A DNA stretch of 20,016 bases from Funneliformis mosseae (taxonomy: Eukaryota > Glomeromycota > Glomeromycetes > Glomerales > Glomeraceae), in NCBI GenBank assembly GCA_910592005.1, contig CAJVPP010001435.1, positions 1 through 20,016 on the forward strand, in the 5' to 3' direction. Shown one piece after another: positions 1-8,869 of this stretch. Numbering within the stretch: position 1 is the stretch's first letter; the number at the start of each line of letters is the position of its first letter. The notes beneath the pieces are model-generated. The model saw only the letters and a program-made list of their open reading frames with translations. It had not been told where the DNA came from and searched no databases. The translations under genes were made by a program, and so were the position numbers.

Positions 1-115
1 TGAATTCTTAGATCACATTTTTGGTAAAAAGAACAATCATCAACAAAATGAAGTAGAAATGTATTTAAAAAATCCTCAAGCAGATCGAAATCAAGATGTT
101 TTATTGTGGTAGAAG

Positions 116-186
116 GTATTTATTTAAAAATAATTAATATATTTTATTTGATTTAATTTTACTAATTCATTAATAAATATATATAG
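116..186 (+). other. intron in the left hAT transposase copy
   Basis: It starts GTATTT and ends TATATAG, and joins LLW-stop-K to LNEVEYPHLA in frame. The same intron is present in the inverted right copy, so it belongs to the element and was not gained by this copy. Confidence 0.75.
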
Positions 187-247
187 TTAAATGAAGTAGA
201 GTATCCACACCTAGCAGCAATGGCAAGAGATTATCTTGCAATTGCAG

Positions 248-310
248 GTAAAAAAATTTATTCATTTTAACATTACTAAATATTAGTTAATAAAATGATT
301 TTTAATTTAG
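248..310 (+). other. intron in the left hAT transposase copy
   Basis: It starts GTAAAAA and ends TTTAATTTAG, and joins RDYLAIA to ATSVPVERIFSG with a split alanine codon. The right copy carries the same intron. Confidence 0.8.
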
Positions 311-1147
311 CTACAAGTGTTCCAGTAGAACGGATCTTTTCTGGTAGAACCGATTTGATAACAGTAAAAAGAAGTAATCTTAAAAAAAATACAATTCGCG
401 CCTGTATGTGTTTGAAGTCATGTGGGAGTAAAGAGAATTTAATTAGAATATATTTTATAATTTTTCATAAAAATTTAAATAAAACTTAATTAGAATCTTT
501 TTTTGTAAAAGTTGTGTGATATATATATTATTGTCTTGCTGATCATAAATAAATTTGTTCAAAATTTTATTTGACCTGAGTTATCCGGGGGTCAAACTAT
601 AACAGGTTGGATCAGGGTCAGGTTTTATAAATATTAACCCGGGTATTTGTATAGGTTGGTTTTTATAAATAGATCGAGTCTGAATACATCCTTAAACCCG
701 ATCTGATTTGATCCTTTTGGAATACTAATCATTGTTAGATAATGTATCTTTCGAAATCTTAACTTATTAGAAAGATCAAGCATAGGCAGAAGCTGGCCAA
801 AAATACCAAATAAAATAATTGATTTGCCTCCAAAGGGTTGATTATTGTGCTCAAAAAAGCTTGCCAGAGCTGCATATTGATTAAACTAAGCATTTGACGG
901 TCAACCATGCTTTTCTCATCATTATAATGTAGCTCATATCTTGCAGCCTAGTCTGGAGCAACTTTAGCTGTTCGCCTTTTATATCAAGGTTTTTATTAGT
1001 AATTATTGGTATTGAAAGGGACGAATGGATCATTGTCCTACTTATATTGAATGCTGCAATACCTGTCAGTGTGAGCACGAATACAAGTGATTTTGACTCT
1101 ATTTCTACTATCTCCTGAAGTTGTCTTCAGATTGCTTTAATCAAGAA

Positions 1148-1171
1148 GGTCTTTCTGGTTCCTACTATTCC
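1148..1171 (-). other. degenerate Walker A motif of the PIF1-type helicase
   Basis: The minus strand reads GIVGTRKT. The expected Walker A motif of PIF1-type helicases is GxAGTGKS/T. The glycine before the catalytic lysine has become arginine, which should abolish normal ATP binding. Confidence 0.7.
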
Positions 1172-2653
1172 CATAACAATGATTCTTAATGGTTCATCTT
1201 GATTGCTTATAAGCATATTGCCATAATGTGACTCTATTTGTTTAAAGATTATTCTTTGATTTTTGTTTAGCATTTCATAATTCACAATATTCACATTTTC
1301 TTCTTCCTCAGTATTCCTTTACCTATTACCAGAATTTCTATCCACAAAGATATCAGCATCTATAAGATCATTATTAGAATATCATTTTCTTGTTTCATTG
1401 ATCCAATCATGATTCCAATCTATATCACAAGATCCTAGGTCAAAAGGGCAATTGATAACTGCATTTAGACCCATTTCTGCTAGAAACATCCAATTGGGTC
1501 AAAATTCGTCCTGCTCATTATCTTCGAGTAATTCATCATCATCTTCGCTAATGATTTTATTTTCTTCATTTTCAATAAGAGGTCTAAGAAAATCAATTGG
1601 GTCAGCATTGATCTCTTTAAGATACTGATCATGCAATAGTTTCATTTTCAGTTAACTGTTAAAGATCTCAATGATGAACGTAAAGAAGAACTTTTATACA
1701 GCAAATTATTCTTACTGAGGACCTTCATGCAAGGCTGACAGACGTAAAAAGATATGTACAATATTTTCTTTTTTGCATTTATTCCATTTATTTTTAATGA
1801 ATTTGTGAGTTAAATGGAGCTGATATAATGTGAAATCTTCGAATTTGGTAGGTCAGTTTCAATATCTTTCTAATGGTAATTGTTCTGTCTGTTCAGAATT
1901 GATTGTAAAAAGCTCTCCGCTTTCTCTAGTACTACGAATCCACCTCAGTATTTCTTTATTAAAGTTCAAGGATACAAATAACCTATTTGAGTGATATAAT
2001 GAAGTATTAAGGAAAATGTGACACATTTTTTGAGCAAAAACATCACGCTCTGCAATATTGTATAATAGCAATTTCTGGACTGAGGCAAGTATTTGTTCAT
2101 CTGAATTGCTATTATTTAAAATTTGATTTAATATTTCTGAGAAGGCAACAGATCGCGGTTTCACTTTGCTTGTATATTTTGATATATATTGCAAGGTAGC
2201 ATGGATATTTAAGATCAGCTTTAGGTCGACATTTGCTCGCCAACCTTGCAGTTGAAGCCTATTATGCATATTGATCAATGAATTGTTCCTTTTTGTTACA
2301 AGCTCAGGTTGATCATGATCATCATCACATATAAAAGTATTCTTAACATTTTCTTTAGGGTATCTGAATCTGCAAGATTGCTGACCATCTCAGTTAATAT
2401 GAAGGTAATACGAAAGATTACATCATATATATTATTGCAGCTTATTGATCAGTTTAACGTAATCCTATTGATCATTGCATATTTCATCTTTATGCTTTTT
2501 ACACAGATGCTGATTAGAAATAGGCGTGTTGAGCCCTAGGTTTATTGTAGTAACCAGAGAATCAAGGTATTGTACTACTTTGTTCATAACATTCTCATCT
2601 TTCTGCATTTGTTCTCATTTTATTATGGGTGTATTGCGTTTCTTTCTGATTTC

Positions 2654-2662
2654 ATGAATATG
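2654..2662 (-). other. HUH (HxH) motif of the Rep/HUH nuclease region
   Basis: Read on the minus strand the codons give YYGSIHIHEI. In Helitron replication initiators the equivalent segment is RGS(I/L)HxHG, and the two histidines coordinate the metal ion for strand nicking. Both histidines remain here, while the flanking R and final G are lost (YG and E). Confidence 0.7.
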
Positions 2663-5387
2663 GATGCTACCATAGTACTGCCACTCAAATCGATATCACC
2701 AATCCTCTAAATCCCATTATCATTTTAAAATATTATTAAAAAATAAATCAAATCGCTTGTTAAAGAACCAAATAGTAATATGAGGATTATTGACGATGTT
2801 TTGGTTATTAGTCTCTCTTTCTGTGAAACTAGATAGTATAAGCTTGTGGAGTTTAGGCTAGTACAAATCAGCAGTGATAAATATAAAGAAGATCAAACCT
2901 TGTGATCCTATTTGCTTAATCATATCTAAAAATTCCTAACGTCTTGCATTCCAAAACTGCTAAAATCCATGCAGCCCTTTACCAAATCGCATAATTCTAT
3001 CAGCAATATTATTATCACCTTGAATTATTCTTTCCTGAATATCTGCGACAGTAATTTGAGAATTGGTTAGGTTTTGCTTAACATATACTTTCCCTTCCTG
3101 TAGTGCTCGCTATTGTATCTAGAAATTTAATGCAAAATATTGCCAATGAAGATAGCGTGCAAATCTTCCGTTTTTATATAGAAGTAGATGTCTAAAGTAT
3201 TTGACAGGTTTGATGTCTCTAATTTGCTCTGTATGAAAATCTACATATCCAGTTAGATATAATATTAGGAACATGCATGCAATATACCCTAGCGTTTGGA
3301 ATTCATTGACAGGATTGTTGCTGATCTGTGGCTATTTTATAGGGCAGTTTTGGTTTTGCACGCGATCAAGGGTATTTTGAATAGTGACATCTTCACGATA
3401 AGTTGAAGGAAGAAGTGAAACAAAAGTGCATATAACTGCATCACCTTTATCACTCTCATCTTTATTATCTAAATTCTCAGCAACTATTTGAGTATTCTGA
3501 AGGCAGTCATCAATAGATCTACTGGTAGACAAAGAACAAAGATCCTCATTATCTATTATAATATCAGTATAATAATGATTGTTCTCTTTAGCCAGTATAG
3601 CGTGATAGCAACTTTGACATAACAGACAGTAAAATCTTTGAATGCTACCGAATTATCTGCAGTTTCACGATGTATAACAAGTATATCTAATGACGATGGA
3701 TGCTGAGAAAGGTGAGTAGCAAATCCTTATACATCTTGAGGGAAGTTGATTACATTTTCATGATATCCACATTATTCTTCACAAAGTCTGTAAACAGACA
3801 TTATGAGAAAAACTCTAGCAATCAACATCTCCTCAATTTCTGTAAACCCTTAGAGTTCATCAGGTACATTACCAGGATCTATGTTATTTTCTGCAGAGAA
3901 TTTCTTTGGGTAAGTCTTTTCACTATAACAGCAGTAAAATTCTCCTTTTACAAGCACTATGGATGGAAAGCTCTCATTGCATATAAAGCAAAGATTATGT
4001 TTTAATTTATCCATTTTATTGTGAAACTTCTGTAGAAGGTCTTGTTTGAATTTACTAAACTCAGATGGGACTTTGACACTCTAATCTTGCCACTCTGGAA
4101 TGTCTCAATCCTGCTCTGGCATAACTCAATTCTGCTGCAGTTATGGCTTCATAGATTGTTGCTGCTGTGACTTAATTGCTGCGGCTTCATGGCTTGACTC
4201 CGCTATAGCTGCATTAGATTATAGTGGTTTTCAATATTTTTATTTGCTACTTTTAGACGTTTTTGTTTGCGATCATATGTGCGATGTGCATCCTATTCTT
4301 CGGTAGTTACTATCACCTTTCTTTTCCATTTTTTCTCGCATTTCTTGACAAGATGAGCCTTACAATGCTTAGGCATTTTATTTTCTCTTGATTTACATTT
4401 CTGAAGAGTGTTGAGGTTAACTTTATTGCACATTTTATCATAGTAGATGCGAACTAACAAATGTCTTAAGAATAAAAGCTCAGTATTCTCATTATTATAG
4501 CTTGTATGTAGTATTCTGAAAGGGTCAAATTGGGTCAGATTTGAGGATGTACTCAGACTCAACCCGTTTATAAAAACCAACCCATACAAATACCTAGATT
4601 AATATTTATAAAATCTGACTCTGACCTAACCTGTTATAGTTTGACCCTGAATAACCTGGGTTAAATAAAATTTTGAACAAATTTATTTATGATCAGCAAA
4701 ACAATAATATGTATATCGCACAACTTTTACAAAAAAAGATTCTAATTAATTTTATTTAAATTTTTATGAAAAATTATAAAATATATTCTAATTAAATTCT
4801 CTTTACTCCCACCATAACTTCAAACACATACAGGCGCAAATTATATTTTTTTTGAGATTGTTTCTTTTTGCTGTTATCAAATCAGTTTTGCTGGAAAAGA
4901 TCTGTTCTACTGAAACACTTGTAGCTAAATTAAAAATCATTTATTAACTAATATTTAGTAATATTAAAATGAATAAATTTTTTTACCTGCAATTGCAAGA
5001 TAATCTCTTGTCATTACTGCTAGGTGTGGATACTCTACTTTATTTAACTATATATGTTTATTAATAAATTAGTAAAATTAAATCAAATAAAATATATTAA
5101 TTATTTTTAAATATATACCTTTCATCACAATAAAACATCCTGATTTCGATCTGCTCAAAGATTTTTTAAATACATTTCTACTTCATTTTATTGATGATTG
5201 TTCTTTTTACCAAAAATGTGATTTAAGAATTTATCATCATTATTATTATTAGCAACTTCTACATTAATATTACTAGATGCATAATTAGTATTATAAGTAT
5301 TAAGAACTGTTTCTTTTATATATTGAATAAAATTTTGTTTTTACTTATTGTCTTCATAGTAACCAAACTTAAATCGTAGATCAAGCA

Positions 5388-5450
5388 CTATAAAATTATC
5401 TATATTATTATTTAGTTTATAAAAAAATTTTACTATTTTATATTTCTTAC
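5388..5450 (-). other. intron in the right hAT transposase copy
   Basis: It runs from GTAAGAAATAT to TTTTATAG on the minus strand. Removing it joins MYTIIT to LDLRFKFGYYE, the usual hAT LDPRFK block, with a split codon between. Without splicing the reading frame stays open through the intron, so an ORF finder reports a false insertion here. Confidence 0.75.
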
Positions 5451-6439
5451 TAGTAATAATTGTATACATAGTAGTTTTATCAGATTTTTCATAATATAAC
5501 TCAAGTCTCTTTAATCCTGTTTTAATAGCAATTACTATGTTATTATAATTATTTAAATTTTCACAATATGCTTCAAGTTCATCCATTAAATAATTATATA
5601 TTGGTATGGAAGAAGAAAGTATAAGATATTTTGCAGATGAAAGTATTTTAGTAATTTGTATAAATATCTATTTAATATAAAATAAAATATTTTTAATTAA
5701 TTATAAGGATTAAATTTATTAAAAAACTTATTTTTATTTGTCAACTTTCTTACTTTCAAACAGAAATAATCTCTTTTATTTTATCCCATTCATCATCAGT
5801 AATTTCAAATTTCTGAGATCTTTATCTGAATTTGCCATTGCATTTATTGTCTATAATATAAAAAAATATTATTATATTAATATAATAAAAAAAGCAAATG
5901 TATATAATATGATAAATACTCTAATTTTTTGCATCACAAATACACAATTAAGCATATTAAATGTAAAGTTCTATTGTATTCTAACATCTAAGATAAGGTT
6001 ATGCTCTTTAAGATTGGCAGCTTCAGCATGATGTGCAAACTTTTCTTTGCATTGTAGTAATGATTTTATTTTTACTATAAGCTTACGAAACTAATTATGA
6101 TATAAAATTAGTATTATAATAATTTAAAATTTAAAGAAATATGAAAAATTAACCTACTTTAGAAATTATTTCTCCAGCATTTATAGTTAAATTCATATTA
6201 TTCATGATATCATCTTCAATTTATGCTTCACCAGCTTAACTTGTTCTAAGATTTCTTACACAACTAAATTTATTATATGAGCAAAGCATCGACAATGAGA
6301 ATTAATAGCATTAAAGAAAATATTTTTTATTTGACAAGTATTTTTTAAACATTTCATAAAGATAATATTATTTGAAGTATTATCACTAGTAATTGCAAAA
6401 GTCTGTTAAAGTTACAATGATTTTATTAGTTATATTTTA

Positions 6440-6660
6440 AGTTTGTATAAATATAAAAATAAAATAATTAAAAAAAAATAAAAAATTAAAAAAATAAAAT
6501 AATTAAAAAAAATTAAAGAAAATAAAAATAAAAATAAAATAAAAAAGAATAAAAAAAATAAAAAAAAATGAAGTAAAAAACAAAATAAAAAATAAATAAA
6601 AATTAAAAAATAAAATAAAAATAAAATTAAAAATTAAAAAAAAAATAAAAAAATATTTAT
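6440..6660. repeat. A-rich low-complexity tract inside the hAT element
   Basis: This stretch is almost only A and T in short A-runs broken by single T (AAAATAAAA-like). It lies between two recognisable transposase exons, so it most likely sits in an expanded intron. The long phenylalanine-rich reading frame on the minus strand comes from this composition. Confidence 0.8.
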
Positions 6661-7874
6661 TTACCTTTTCTAAAATTCCAAACTCATAACAACTTTTTAT
6701 AAAAGTATTATAGAGATTTTCACCTGAATGAGGACCAGAAAGATTTATAAAATCTAGCAATTTATCTTGAAGCCTCTAATCTTTAGTAATCTAGTGTATT
6801 GTTATAACTAAAAAGGAATAACTATTTATTGATGTCTATAAATTAATTATAAAAAAAATTCTTTTAGATGCATTCTATTAAATAGATAAATTGTTTAATA
6901 AAATAAAAAAAATTTTTAAAAAAAAAATTTATACATATATTTAAATTATCTGAAATAATTTACTTATTTTGTTTTGTTCTACTTTAAAACTTTCTAATAT
7001 ATCATTTTTTATTGTATCTGCTAATGGGACCAGTGCATCTGAATTTAATATTTTTATTATCTTTCAAAAATATTTATTTTCTAATATTATAAATGGTTGA
7101 TCATCATCGATCACCTATTTAGTAATGAACTTGTGAAAACCTTTTTGTGTAAACTTAAAAAAAACTATTTTTAATATTCATATCTTTTCATTTTATATAT
7201 TATTTATTAACATATCTTAGATAGAATTGTTGTATGGTTTACAAATTCATCCAATGTGCTTTAGGTTTTAACTATTAAATTCTTTGTTTTTTTTTGAATT
7301 TTCTTTTGATGATTACGTTTTAAATAATGCTAAAGATTTGTTATATTAGAATCATCAATCTTACGAAACTATATTTTATTCTTAAAATTTTAAGAGATTA
7401 GATTTATAATTAATTTTTTATAAAAATGCTTATTAATATTTAAGCAAATTTTTATTTTTTTTCTAAAATACTTACAGGCAGTTTAAGCACTTAACCACTT
7501 GATAAATTTTTGCATTTTTGTGTTCTTGTTGAAGTTCTTTTTCTTCAAAAAGTTCTCTAGTAAAAAGTTCATTTCTTAGAGAAAGATGCTTTCTAAGAGT
7601 TGTTTTCTCAACCTCGCTCATTTTCATACACAAATCACAAATAAAGTTAGAAATTAAAATCACGTAATAAAAACATTTTATATCTAAAATCATCAAAATA
7701 TTAATTAAATTCGGGTCAACCCAGGGTCAACCCAGGTTAAGCAAAGGTATAAACCTAACCTAACAAGTTAGGTTGAATATAGGACTCATGTCAAATAATA
7801 ATAAACTCAATTCAGATTTTAAACACGAGTCAGATCAAATGACCTAGGTTTGATCTGACTCTTTCAGAATACTA

Positions 7875-8201
7875 TGTCTGATAAGTAGTTTTATAAAATA
7901 ATTTACTTTAATCTCTTTAATACACTTATATAGTATAGAGCACTAACTGAGGCAGTACTTAATTGTTATTATTATTAAATAAACTATTAATTGATTAATA
8001 CTCTTCTAAAATAATTATAAAATAAACTTTCTGCTTATTATCTAAAATATTACTTCACTTATCACTTATAAGCAATCTAAAGAACTGATTGTAATGCTAT
8101 GCATACTATAAATAAATTTTTTAATATTTTTTTCCTCTAATATTTAACTACTTTTATATTTCAATAAGTTTTAATTTCACAAAAAAATGTCATCTTAATC
8201 A
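7875..8201. other. AT-rich spacer, nothing recognised
   Basis: It lies between the hAT end and the foldback element. I see no open frame with protein-like content, no inverted repeat and no RNA gene. Confidence 0.6.
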
Positions 8202-8212
8202 TACCAATTATT
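8202..8212. repeat. target site duplication, left
   Basis: TACCAATTATT is identical to 8716-8726 and directly abuts the foldback element. Confidence 0.7.
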
Positions 8213-8715
8213 AGGAATAGTAATGGTCAATTGCAATCAGTTAATGGTCAATCAATGGTTAACTAAAAATCTTTGACTGACTGACTGATTAACTGACTGA
8301 TTTTAACTGATTGGTTAACTGACTAGTTAATAATAATATAATTAGTAATTTTAACTTAATAGAAGTTTTAATTTAATCAAATATTTATAATTTTGATTCT
8401 TATTTAAACAATTCTAACATAGCATTTTTTAAAACTACCTTGTCATTTTTATTTAATAGCGCAACATTATCGTTAATTTTAATAATTTTTTTTAAAATTT
8501 TAATTTATTTATAATTAAAATAAAATGTTGATGTTGTTAATTTATTACAAAGTATTTTTACTATTTAAAATATCATTATTTAGTCTCAAGTCAGTCAGTC
8601 AACTGGTTAGTTAAAATTAGTTAAAATCAGTCAGTTAATCAGCCAGCCAGAAGTCTTTGATTGACTGATATCAATTACAGTTATAACCATTTATGACCAT
8701 AACCATTAACATTCT
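8213..8715. mobile_element. non-autonomous foldback/MULE-like element, about 503 bp, with 11-bp target duplication
   Basis: Both flanks carry TACCAATTATT (8202-8212 and 8716-8726). The element begins AGGAATAGTAATGGTCA, and its other end read inward begins AGAATGTTAATGGTTATGG. The two ends form a long imperfect inverted repeat of roughly 100-120 bp, rich in GACTGACTGA and GTTAACTGACTGATTTTAACT (8270-8330, mirrored at 8590-8660). It has no coding frame. Long inverted ends with a 9-11 bp duplication are typical of Mutator-like elements, but that class is inferred. No autonomous partner is in the window. Confidence 0.75.
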
Positions 8716-8726
8716 TACCAATTATT
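8716..8726. repeat. target site duplication, right
   Basis: TACCAATTATT is identical to 8202-8212 and directly abuts the other end of the foldback element. Confidence 0.7.
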
Positions 8727-8869
8727 ATTATAAATATAGCAATCTTTTTCCTTTTTTGATAAATTTCTTGAAAGCTTTCTCTTTCTTAGCATCTATATTT
8801 TTAACAAATATTTTTCTAATAGATTAATTAATTATATTTAAAAAACAAATTATACAGTATTTTATTAAT

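Larger units (their letters stand above)
1..431 (+). pseudogene. hAT transposase C-terminus (dimerisation domain), three exons, broken
   Basis: Exons are 1-115, 187-247 and 311-431, joined by GT-AG introns at 116-186 and 248-310. The first exon carries EVEMYLKNPQADRNQDVLLW, the second NEVEYPHLAAMARDYLAIA, and the third ATSVPVERIFSG and NLKKNTIRACMCLKS. These are the hallmark blocks of the hAT C-terminal dimerisation region (Pfam Dimer_Tnp_hAT). Two breaks are visible. A tryptophan in the LLWWK motif is TAG near 110. One base is missing from the terminal tryptophan pair near 421 (TGTGG here, TGGTGG in the right copy), which shifts the frame just before the expected stop at 429-431. The rest of the gene lies left of the window. 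Confidence 0.85.
1..727 (+). mobile_element. hAT-family DNA transposon, left copy, 3' part (element continues left of the window)
   Basis: This block is a diverged inverted copy of about 4509-5235, with the same exons, introns, 3' untranslated part and end. It finishes with CTTTTGGAATACTA at 714-727, the counterpart of the TAGTATTCTGAAAG end at 4509. Before the end come GC-richer subterminal motifs (GGGTCAAACTATAACAGG, GGATCAGGGTCAGG at about 588-632). The 5' end lies outside the window. The next bases (728 on) are helicase-like pseudogene sequence. Confidence 0.85.
728..4508 (-). pseudogene. decayed DUF6570 / Helitron-like HUH / PIF1-type helicase gene, truncated at its 3' end
   Basis: Read on the minus strand, the order matches the large multidomain proteins of Helitron-type elements. 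A basic N-terminal part (about 4490-4020) has no call. The DUF6570 region (about 4010-3330) has CFIC, TEIEEMLIARVFLIMSVYRL, NVINFPQDVQGFATHLSQHP and NNHYYTDIIIDNE. The Helitron_like_N region (about 3250-2600) has RDIKPVKYF, IQERIIQGDNNIADRIMRFG and FEWQYYGSIHIHEI. A linker (2278-1859) has NRLQLQGWRANVDLK and LQYISKYTSK. The PIF1 region (about 1300-735) has EMLNKNQRIIFKQIESHYG, PLRIIVMGIVGTRKTFLIKA, LTGIAAFNIS and PFGGKSIILFGIFGQLLP. Many in-frame stops and several frameshifts make it non-functional. Helicase sequence ends at the hAT border (727); the C-terminal helicase half is missing. Family assignment is firm, gene borders are not. Confidence 0.88.
4803..7696 (-). pseudogene. hAT transposase with split BED-type zinc finger, multi-exon, broken
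   Basis: From 7696 down: KCLNC (first BED zinc pair) ending at a GTAAGT donor near 7475; NITNL-stop-HYLKRNH (second pair, about 7340) followed by STLDEFVNH; VIDDDQPFIILENKYF (about 7110); ITIH-stop-ITKD-stop-RLQDK and LSGPHSGENLYN (about 6800-6700); ITSDNTSNN and RCFAHIINLVV (about 6390-6270), the DNASNN block of the catalytic RNase H-like core; LKEHNLILDVRIQ-stop-N (about 6010-5965); a 63-nt intron (5450-5388) restoring LDLRFKFGYYE; and the dimerisation end with SVEQIFSS and ACMCLKLWWE, stop at 4805-4803. At least eight in-frame stops make it inactive. It is the same family as the 1-727 copy. Exon borders other than those given are approximate. Confidence 0.85.
4509..7874 (-). mobile_element. 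hAT-family DNA transposon, right copy with both ends
   Basis: The left end reads TAGTATTCTGAAAGGGTCA from 4509. The right end, read inward on the minus strand from 7874, begins TAGTATTCTGAAAGAGTCA. Fourteen bases (TAGTATTCTGAAAG) match exactly. Inside both ends are GC-richer subterminal repeats: GGGTCAACCCAGGGTCAACC around 7713-7732, and CTGACCTAACCTGTTATAG with TTTGACCCTG around 4621-4649. The transposase is coded on the minus strand between them. The 8-bp flanks (CTTGTATG and TGTCTGAT) do not match, so the target duplication of the original insertion is decayed or lost. Confidence 0.85.

Noticed and set aside
295..489. A 64-codon independent gene starting at ATG 295
   Set aside because: The ATG lies inside an intron of the hAT transposase, and the frame past 421 results from a one-base deletion.
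2309..2539. Plus-strand open frame of 76 codons
   Set aside because: It is antisense to the Helitron-like linker region and has no conserved motif.
3700..4306. Two plus-strand open frames (3700-4005 and 4100-4306)
   Set aside because: They are antisense to the DUF6570 region and N-terminal part, which read as recognisable protein on the minus strand.
5738..6031. Plus-strand open frame of 97 codons
   Set aside because: It is antisense to hAT transposase exons (DVRIQ-stop-N block) and an intron.
6503..6760. Phenylalanine-rich membrane-protein-like frame on the minus strand
   Set aside because: The start is a real hAT exon (LSGPHSGENLYN), but the FFxF part is translation of the A-rich tract past a splice donor.
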